From: Pseudopedobacter sp.
GTDB taxonomy: Bacteria > Bacteroidota > Bacteroidia > Sphingobacteriales > Sphingobacteriaceae
Direction of reading: 5' to 3'
NCBI GenBank assembly: GCA_014378285.1
Contig: JACMNZ010000003.1
Span: forward strand, 1-8,325
DNA length: 8,325 nt
Part shown: in pieces, positions 1 to 5,804 of the stretch
Position numbering within the stretch: position 1 is the stretch's first letter
How the letters are laid out: every line of letters begins with the position of its first letter
Translations under genes and position numbers: made by a program
Notes under the pieces: model-generated
What the model was told of the DNA's origin: nothing
Databases searched by the model: none
The model's input: the letters and a program-made list of their open reading frames with translations, nothing else

Positions 1-875
1 TTGGTCGAACGATAATTTTGTTCCAATCGAAAGGTCTTTACGCCTTCGTAATCTTTTTGGAAGTTCAAAATATTGTTGATATTGGCGCCACGGAACGCAT
101 AAATACTTTGGGCATCATCTCCTACCACACAAATATTTTGAAATTTATCTGATAAAGCACGGACAATCAAATACTGCGAATGGTTTGTATCTTGGTACTC
201 ATCAACTAAAATATACCGAAAACGGTTCTGGTATTTCGCCAACACTTCTGGAAAACGAGTCAATAATTCATTGGTTTTCAGTAATAAATCATCAAAATCC
301 ATAGCGCCTGCCTTGAAACAACGCTCGACATAATTTTGATAAATTTCGCCCAAACGAGGCTTTTTGCTCATAGCATCGGCTTCTTGTAATTCGGGGTTAT
401 TGAAATAAGCTTTTACTGTGATTAAACTATTTTTATACGAAGAAATTCTACCTAATACTTGTTTCGGCTTGTAAACATCTCTATCAAGTTGCATTTCTTT
501 AATAATAGCCGAAATCGCTCGAACAGAATCCTGTGTGTCATAAATGGTAAAATTAGATGGATAACCCAACTTATCGGCTTCGGAACGCAGAATCCGTGCA
601 AAAACCGAGTGAAAAGTTCCCATCCAAAGATTTTTGGCTTCGTTGGAACCCACAATATCGGAGATACGCTTTTTCATTTCGCGTGCCGCTTTATTGGTAA
701 AAGTCAAGGACAAAATACTGAAAGCATCCACACCTAAACTCATCAAATAGGCAATACGAATGGTCAACACTCGAGTTTTTCCTGAACCTGCACCAGCAAT
801 AATAATCATTGGCCCGTCTTTTTGGAGTACAGGCTCGCGTTGCGCTTCGTTGAGTTGATAGATGTATTTCTGCAT
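1..875 (-). CDS. uvrD: UvrD/PcrA-type ATP-dependent 3'-5' DNA helicase, N-terminal part (cut by left edge)
   Basis: The reading frame begins with ATG at 875 and stays open to the window edge, giving 291 residues; the usual family length is roughly 750-800, so the C-terminal half lies outside. Superfamily 1A helicase motifs appear in order: Walker A AGAGSGKT (residues 27-34, with a Q-motif-like LNEAQREPV just before), motif Ia TFTNKAAREM (58-67), motif Ib TFHS (87-90), DFDDLL (193-198), Walker B VDEYQDTN (224-231), motif III GDDAQSIYAFRGA (252-264) and motif IV RLEQNYRST (283-291). Family members unwind DNA in nucleotide excision repair, mismatch repair and recombination control, in the cytoplasm. 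The conserved start context (MQKYIYQLNEAQ) supports the chosen start. UvrD and PcrA cannot be told apart from this half; RecB- or AddA-like proteins are less likely because the GDDAQSIYAFRGA and DEYQDTN forms fit UvrD/PcrA. The gene appears richer in G+C than the genes at 1283-7730. Confidence 0.95.
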   Translation of the reverse strand, partial: MQKYIYQLNEAQREPVLQKDGPMIIIAGAGSGKTRVLTIRIAYLMSLGVDAFSILSLTFTNKAAREMKKRISDIVGSNEAKNLWMGTFHSVFARILRSEADKLGYPSNFTIYDTQDSVRAISAIIKEMQLDRDVYKPKQVLGRISSYKNSLITVKAYFNNPELQEADAMSKKPRLGEIYQNYVERCFKAGAMDFDDLLLKTNELLTRFPEVLAKYQNRFRYILVDEYQDTNHSQYLIVRALSDKFQNICVVGDDAQSIYAFRGANINNILNFQKDYEGVKTFRLEQNYRST

Positions 876-893
876 AAAAAATTTATTTGAACG

Positions 894-901
894 CAAAAAT
901 A
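894..901 (-). promoter_or_regulatory. Possible -7 element (TATTTTTG) of the helicase gene
   Basis: Read on the minus strand, TATTTTTG matches the Bacteroidota -7 consensus TAnnTTTG and lies 18 bases upstream of the helicase start codon. No TTG was found at the usual 17-23 base spacing upstream, so only half of the promoter is supported. In AT-rich DNA this motif can arise by chance. Confidence 0.4.
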
Positions 902-920
902 AGGATTTAAGAATTAGAAA

Positions 921-941
921 TTTGATTTATATAAAATCAAA
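921..941. repeat. Perfect 8-bp inverted repeat upstream of the helicase gene
   Basis: The arms TTTGATTT and AAATCAAA are separated by the five bases ATATA. The repeat lies 46-66 bases upstream of the helicase start and about 20 bases beyond the TATTTTTG motif, a position suitable for an operator or a small hairpin. The TTGAT/ATCAA half-sites recall an FNR box, but the spacing is nine bases rather than four. It may be chance in AT-rich DNA. Confidence 0.4.
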
Positions 942-1282
942 ATGCTTGTTTTTTTCGATACCTTTTTTTGAAAATAGTAGATTAACAACCATTTCAACAG
1001 CGTTTAAATTACTAATTTTCATTTAAAATATACCATCTCACATGTCTTGGCGTCAGTTGGGGATTTGCATAGCCAAATGCACCGAATAACAACCAAGTCT
1101 ATTTATAAACAAAACATTATTTGATGCAGTGAAAGCGAATTAAATTCCTCAAAATACATCCAATTAGGTTAATTTCTTTTACAAGCTAATTTGGGGATAT
1201 GGTGAGGAAAAATTATTGGTAGTCTTATTGAAAATATTAGAGTTGTGTAATAAAATTCAGTATCGAACAATCTCAACAATTC

Positions 1283-2467
1283 TTATTTCATATCAGGTTG
1301 TTTAAGATAATCAGGCCATTTTTTTAATTGATTTTTAATTTCAGTGGTCACTTCTGGATCATCTTTAATATTCCAACTTACATTTTTGTAAGTAATTGTT
1401 CCATCACTTGAATAATCAAAAAATAAAATTGCATTTACGTAAGGATATTTGGTGTTGAAATCGGCAAAAGTTTCTCGAAACCATTTTGCCCTACTACCCC
1501 CAGGCTTTAAACAACCAAATTCTGCAATCATTATAGGTTTATAAAAAGACGCCAATTGATCATAATAATTACCAAATATCTCTTTGAAAGTATACCAATT
1601 ACTCCAACTTGAACTTGTTCCATAATTTAAGGCTCCTGTAGCTATAATATCTACATAATCAGATCCAGGGTAATATTCTTTATACTTTCCATAAGATAAA
1701 TGTGGACTCCAAACCCACATAATATTTGTAGCTCCAACTGATTCAAACACATCTTTTATATGTTTAAATGCAGCAACAAACTCGGCAGGATCGTTATTTT
1801 GAGGCCCCCAGGGATAACGATATGGATCATTCATTTCATGTCCACATCTAAGATATATAGGATATCCCACTTTTGCAGCCTCTGTTGCCCATTCTTTTAT
1901 ATAAGAATCATAATCACCATTAGCAACAGAAGTAAGTCCATGGTTGTTTCTTTGATTTAGTTCTTTAATTTTAGGAAAGCTTTCTTTTGTGAATTTTTCT
2001 AACCATGGTTCCCACGTAATCATTGGGATTGATCCAATTCTGACTATTGCATCAACTTTATTTGTAGGGAATTTATATTTTTCACCTTCTCCCCAGGCTT
2101 CATAGATTTGGATAATCGGAAATGTTATTGCTAATGAATCTTCTAAATCGATAATATTTTCATAAGACAATCCATTACTATCATCTGAAGCTCCAAATAG
2201 AATTTTTTTTGTTTTTAGAAGTGCATATTTATTGTTTCTTTGGTCGTTAAACCATTCTAATTTTTTCCCTCTGTTTTCCTCTCTTTTTCCTAAAATATTA
2301 TCTTTCTCAATATCTTTAACCGTGTTTCCTAAGTTTTCTAGAAATCCGCCTAAAGGCCCCTTTGAGCTTTTACTTATGGTTGATAAACCATAAATAATAA
2401 AATATCCAAGCACTAAAGCAAGAAGCACATTAAATATTCTTATCGTTGTTTTTTTAAATGGTGACAT
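1283..2467 (-). CDS. Membrane-anchored GH26-family glycoside hydrolase of a polysaccharide synthesis unit
   Basis: This 394-residue protein starts with a short positively charged stretch and one hydrophobic segment (about residues 11-28) without a clear signal-peptidase site, so it is probably an inner-membrane-anchored periplasmic enzyme. The rest reads as a glycoside hydrolase clan A barrel of family GH26: ITWEPW (150-155), HEMNDPYRYPWG (210-221) with E211 as the likely acid/base, and IAEFGC (314-319) with E316 as the likely nucleophile, followed by a family-typical RAKWF (326-330). Known GH26 activities are mainly beta-mannanase, also beta-1,3-xylanase and lichenase-like. It is the last gene of the unit, 73 bases after the glycosyltransferase stop codon, with no recognisable promoter in the gap. 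This context suggests trimming, editing or release of a polymer being made, as BcsZ does for cellulose, rather than feeding on external glycan; no SusC/SusD genes are near. Substrate is not predictable from sequence. Confidence 0.85.
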   Translation of the reverse strand: MSPFKKTTIRIFNVLLALVLGYFIIYGLSTISKSSKGPLGGFLENLGNTVKDIEKDNILGKREENRGKKLEWFNDQRNNKYALLKTKKILFGASDDSNGLSYENIIDLEDSLAITFPIIQIYEAWGEGEKYKFPTNKVDAIVRIGSIPMITWEPWLEKFTKESFPKIKELNQRNNHGLTSVANGDYDSYIKEWATEAAKVGYPIYLRCGHEMNDPYRYPWGPQNNDPAEFVAAFKHIKDVFESVGATNIMWVWSPHLSYGKYKEYYPGSDYVDIIATGALNYGTSSSWSNWYTFKEIFGNYYDQLASFYKPIMIAEFGCLKPGGSRAKWFRETFADFNTKYPYVNAILFFDYSSDGTITYKNVSWNIKDDPEVTTEIKNQLKKWPDYLKQPDMK

Positions 2468-2540
2468 ATATTATATTTGTTTTTTTTATAATTTTATTTT
2501 TGTTGTTGAATATGAATTTAAGCTCAACTATTTTTACTTT

Positions 2541-4148
2541 CTATTTAATCTTAAATTTCTTGTCTTCTGTAATTTCTATTTTACTCCAAGCATTCTCTGC
2601 TTTAAGAAACAAAGATTTATATGCTGCTATTATTCCGCCTAAAAATTGTACGAAAGCAATCATAGCAAATCCAATCATCCCCCAAGTTTTTTCAGCAGTA
2701 AGAATTAATTCACTTTCGGAAATGTAATATCGTCTTTCAATATATATCCCCGTAAGTAAGATTATAAAAAGGAAACAATATAAAATCAAGGGTTTCACAA
2801 AAGGGCTCATAAAAACTTTTACAGCTACTTTTGCTGTTGGAATATAAGGAACATTTTTATTGATGATAGATAAAAAAAAAGCATATGTAAATACAGGCCA
2901 ACAAGAATATTTTAGTACCATGCCTCTCCAATGAATGCCCCTTTCTGTTTTTTTATCACATAAAAAATTTTGGGCATACGCATAAACTAATATTGCAATC
3001 AACGCAACAGGCGCACCAAGTATAATAAATTCGCCAAAATCCATACTAGCAGGACTTATTTTTGTAGTAAAAAACAACAATGGTACGAAAATAAAAAAGG
3101 CAGTCATTGGACCAACTAAATAATAGGTGCCTATAGATGAATAGATTACTTTTTGCCAGAAAGTTAAACCTTTTGAAGCTTTTGGCATTTCATCAAAAAG
3201 CATTTCAAATACTCCTCTTGCCCATTTTAATTGTTGTTTACAAAACGAAGTAAAGTCTTCGGGAACCAAACCTCGACTTACAATTACAGGGTTGTATATT
3301 GACTTCCATCCTTTTGAGTGAATTCTAATTGAGGTATTTAAATCTTCGGATAAACCTTTAGCGTGACCACCAATACTCTCTAATGCTTTTCTTCTAAAAG
3401 TGCAATTAGCGCCAATAGCTACCGCACCACCATAACCAAATAATCCCATTTGAGTGGGTCCATAAAATACATAGGTTTGTTCAGCTGCTCCCTGTGCTGT
3501 AAAAGATCTATACATATTGTAATAACCCTGACTTACTTGAACAAAGCCCACTTTTTCATCTTTAAAAAACCCTAGCGTTTGATCTAAAAAATTTGGAAAA
3601 ACAATATGATCGGGGTCTAAGACTAAAATAAAGTCTTCTTTAGTAATTTTAAGAGCTTCGTTGATTTTACCCGCTTTTGCACCAGGAATAGCAAGTAATT
3701 CCAGCCAAACAACTCCATGTTCTTCAGCTAATTCTTTAAAAGCTTTATCTCTAGTATCATCAAGTAAATATGTTGTATGAGGGTAGTTTAAGTTTTTTAG
3801 TGCTTTAAAAGTATTTTCAAACATTGATAATGGCTCTCCTGGAGAAGATGTTGTAAAAACAGCCACAGTTAAGTTTTTTTCTGGAACAGGTACCTCTTTT
3901 GGTTTTTGAATCCGTAAATAATTAATCCATATTAAAGCGATTCTTATGTTTCCGTAAACAAAAAGTAGACTTAAAATGATGAATAAGTAAAAGTTTTCAA
4001 TATGTTCTTTTCTAAACCACCATTCAAGTAAATTAAAAATACTAATTAATCCAGCAATTGTTAATCCTAAAAATATCGCTTTGTCTAAGCTAGTTACTTT
4101 CTTGGCTTCTTTAAACTCCCATAAATCTTCACGTAATTTTGAATTCAT
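2541..4148 (-). CDS. Processive family 2 glycosyltransferase, inner-membrane polysaccharide synthase (BcsA/PgaC-like)
   Basis: A 535-residue protein with two N-terminal hydrophobic segments (about 22-44 and 52-77), a cytosolic GT-A domain (about 90-320) and four or five C-terminal membrane segments (about 335-360, 374-394, 412-428, 453-471, 489-510). The domain carries the processive-synthase motifs: first aspartates in LLDD (128-131), KAGKINEAL (158-166), DxD as DPD (178-180), the FRRKAL acceptor-side motif (251-256), the catalytic aspartate in SED (267-269) and QQLKW (305-309), a Q(Q/R)xRW motif with Lys in place of Arg. Such enzymes polymerise beta-linked sugars from nucleotide sugars and move the chain through their own membrane channel. 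There is no PilZ domain, so c-di-GMP control of the BcsA kind is not seen. Its start overlaps the stop of the upstream gene by one base (TAATG), implying translational coupling. Donor sugar is unknown. Confidence 0.9.
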   Translation of the reverse strand: MNSKLREDLWEFKEAKKVTSLDKAIFLGLTIAGLISIFNLLEWWFRKEHIENFYLFIILSLLFVYGNIRIALIWINYLRIQKPKEVPVPEKNLTVAVFTTSSPGEPLSMFENTFKALKNLNYPHTTYLLDDTRDKAFKELAEEHGVVWLELLAIPGAKAGKINEALKITKEDFILVLDPDHIVFPNFLDQTLGFFKDEKVGFVQVSQGYYNMYRSFTAQGAAEQTYVFYGPTQMGLFGYGGAVAIGANCTFRRKALESIGGHAKGLSEDLNTSIRIHSKGWKSIYNPVIVSRGLVPEDFTSFCKQQLKWARGVFEMLFDEMPKASKGLTFWQKVIYSSIGTYYLVGPMTAFFIFVPLLFFTTKISPASMDFGEFIILGAPVALIAILVYAYAQNFLCDKKTERGIHWRGMVLKYSCWPVFTYAFFLSIINKNVPYIPTAKVAVKVFMSPFVKPLILYCFLFIILLTGIYIERRYYISESELILTAEKTWGMIGFAMIAFVQFLGGIIAAYKSLFLKAENAWSKIEITEDKKFKIK

Positions 4149-5647
4149 TAAAATATAAAATTTAATCCTAGGTTAGTATTTTTTCTTCTGTAGAAAAATG
4201 TTTCTTGGTCAGTGTAAGTAATTTTTGCTAAAAGACGATTTGAAAAACTATAGTTAATAACACCTGTAACTGCTACTGGTGTGAAAGTATCATCGTAAAA
4301 TCCGCCAATTTCAAATTCAGTTGCACTTATTTGAATCCGATAAGGATTTCTCAAAGTAGCATAAAATCCATAATTTACTTTGGCTTCAAGTGATAATTTA
4401 TTTGTTGGTTTATAATTTATTAAAAACATACCATCATGAATTTTTTGTTCTTTTGGAGTAAAGTAAGGATCATAAACACCTAAACCTTGATTGTCAAAAA
4501 CAAATAAAACGTCTTTTGAATCTGTAAAATTGTAGCTGTACCCAAATTGAAAGTTTAAATTTCGAATTTTTATCGGTTGGGTTAAAATCCATGAATAAAT
4601 TGATTTTATAGTATTGTCATCTTTAAAAAATTTATGATTATATCCTCCTTGAAATAGTATCCATTTATTAGTATAATTTAAGCTACCAAATATATCTTCT
4701 TGAGTTAAATTAAATTTGGTACTTGCAATAGTACTTAGTAAATTATTTTTAGAATATCCAAAATTTAATGATACGTTTTTAGATATTTTTTTAACAAAAC
4801 TTAAACCAGCTAACCAATCATCCTCACCTGAGAAATTTTTGTATAGGCCACCTGTAAGGTTTGCAGTTAGTTTTAATCTATCAAAGCGAAATTGGTTACT
4901 CACTTTTACTATTAAAGCTCCTTCTTTTTGTGGAGAAAAACTATAATTAGATATTTCTAATTTAGGATTTAAAAATCTAGATTCATATTTTTCTAAAACT
5001 ACGTGGTATGCGAAAAAATTCAATGGCTGCGTATCTGTTTGATATTCTAAATTTGTTTTTACATACAAAGCAGATAATTCTTTTATCTGGTCAGATAAAT
5101 CTTTTGTAATTTCTGTATTTGGATACAGTTCAAGAATTCTATCAATCTTATTTTGTGCATTTTTAATATCTCCTTCCCAAAAGCTTAAATTAGCTTGCAT
5201 CAATAAAAATTCAACATTTTTAGAATTGTCATCCATGAAAATAGACAGAATAGATTCTAGGTTTTTTATTTTTCCTATTTGATACAGAAACCTAGCGTAA
5301 TCCATTTGAAGATTTTTCTCCAAAGGAGAAATTGAAATGGCTTTTTTAAATTTTTTTTCGGCTTCCTTATTGTTACCGTTTAAATACAGTGCATGCGCAT
5401 AAATCCAATTTACGCTTAAACTTTCAGAAAAATTAACGTAATTTTCTTTTAATAAAAATACTGCTTTCTCATATTCTTTTTTGCTGATAAGTTCTTTTGT
5501 GTTCTTTAATAAACCTTCTTCGGTTTTATTGGAAAGTGATTTAAAAGGCTGATTCTGAGAAAAAACAAGGGTATTTAAAAAAATAAAAAAGCATGTAAAA
5601 ATGATTTTAGTGATTTTAATTGCTTTCTCTGATGTAATTAATTTCAT
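4148..5647 (-). CDS. Outer-membrane TPR plus beta-barrel protein, likely polysaccharide exporter (BcsC/PgaA/YaiO-like)
   Basis: A 499-residue protein with a cleavable signal peptide (hydrophobic core about 14-29, likely cut at VFS/Q near residue 30). Residues about 40-190 are helical with TPR-like units; the clearest are around WIYAHALYLNGNNKEAEKKF (81-100) and LMQANLSFWEGDIKNAQNKI (149-168). From about 195 to the end it has alternating aromatic and polar strands typical of an outer-membrane barrel and ends in Phe, the usual BAM recognition residue. A DPYFTPKE segment (393-400) recalls the YFSP motif of the BcsC barrel. It is the first gene of the unit and overlaps the synthase by one base. 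TPR scaffold plus barrel fused in one protein, directly upstream of a processive synthase, argues for export of the glycan across the outer membrane. A YaiO-like barrel of other role is the main alternative. Confidence 0.75.
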   Translation of the reverse strand: MKLITSEKAIKITKIIFTCFFIFLNTLVFSQNQPFKSLSNKTEEGLLKNTKELISKKEYEKAVFLLKENYVNFSESLSVNWIYAHALYLNGNNKEAEKKFKKAISISPLEKNLQMDYARFLYQIGKIKNLESILSIFMDDNSKNVEFLLMQANLSFWEGDIKNAQNKIDRILELYPNTEITKDLSDQIKELSALYVKTNLEYQTDTQPLNFFAYHVVLEKYESRFLNPKLEISNYSFSPQKEGALIVKVSNQFRFDRLKLTANLTGGLYKNFSGEDDWLAGLSFVKKISKNVSLNFGYSKNNLLSTIASTKFNLTQEDIFGSLNYTNKWILFQGGYNHKFFKDDNTIKSIYSWILTQPIKIRNLNFQFGYSYNFTDSKDVLFVFDNQGLGVYDPYFTPKEQKIHDGMFLINYKPTNKLSLEAKVNYGFYATLRNPYRIQISATEFEIGGFYDDTFTPVAVTGVINYSFSNRLLAKITYTDQETFFYRRKNTNLGLNFIF

Positions 5648-5656
5648 GATTTATTT

Positions 5657-5672
5657 AAATTTGTTGAAATTT
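5657..5672. repeat. Short inverted repeat AAATTT-GTTG-AAATTT just upstream of the exporter gene
   Basis: Two six-base arms surround a four-base loop, 10 bases upstream of the start codon of the outer-membrane gene, so the transcript could fold close to the translation start. The arms are all A and T and the structure would be weak. No TAnnTTTG promoter match was found in the 157 bases between this gene and the lipoprotein gene upstream, so the unit may be partly fed by read-through. Confidence 0.25.
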
Positions 5673-5739
5673 CTAAAGGGTTTAAAAACTCAGAAAATCT
5701 TATATTATTTATTTTTCTCAACAGTTATCATATAATCTT

Positions 5740-5768
5740 TTATTCTAATATAATTTTAATAAGAATAA
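5740..5768. repeat. AT-rich imperfect inverted repeat between the lipoprotein and exporter genes
   Basis: Arms TTATTCT and AGAATAA pair across a 15-base centre. The repeat lies about 40 bases downstream of the lipoprotein stop codon and could act as a weak transcript end or processing site. It has no G+C-rich stem and no clean T-run, so it is not called a terminator. Confidence 0.25.
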
Positions 5769-5804
5769 CATGTTGATTCTGTGAAAAAACCTATCATGAT
5801 AAAT

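Larger units (their letters stand above)
876..1282. other. Gene-free spacer between the helicase and GH26 genes
   Basis: About 400 bases without a convincing gene on either strand; all frames are broken by stops within short distances. It holds the leader of the minus-strand helicase gene on its left and the 3' flank of the polysaccharide unit on its right. No strong hairpin with a T-run follows the GH26 stop codon, so no terminator can be named for that unit. A patch at about 1043-1090 is clearly richer in G+C (about 23 of 48 bases) than its surroundings and holds two overlapping short inverted repeats: ATTTG/CAAAT (1063-1067 and 1074-1078) and TGCAT/ATGCA (1066-1070 and 1077-1081). It may be an old mobile-element remnant or a small structured RNA, but I do not recognise it. 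Confidence 0.5.

Noticed and set aside
459..737. Plus- and minus-frame open frames inside the helicase region
   Set aside because: They overlap the frame that encodes all helicase motifs and have no recognisable content.
921..941. FNR/CRP-type operator upstream of the helicase gene
   Set aside because: Half-sites TTGAT and ATCAA are nine bases apart rather than four, and no regulator gene is in the window.
2472..2479. TATATTTG on the plus strand, an exact TAnnTTTG match
   Set aside because: It points antisense into the synthase gene, no plus-strand gene follows, and such matches are expected by chance in this AT-rich gap.
2458..2727. Plus-strand open frame of 89 codons with hydrophobic content across the GT2/GH26 junction
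   Set aside because: It lies antisense to the 3' end of the synthase gene; its hydrophobic residues come from the complementary strand of a membrane-protein gene, and it has no family motif.
5792..5801. TATCATGATA palindrome followed on the minus strand by GGTTTTTT, as a terminator for the lipoprotein gene
   Set aside because: The palindrome has no loop, so only about three base pairs could form in RNA; too weak to call.
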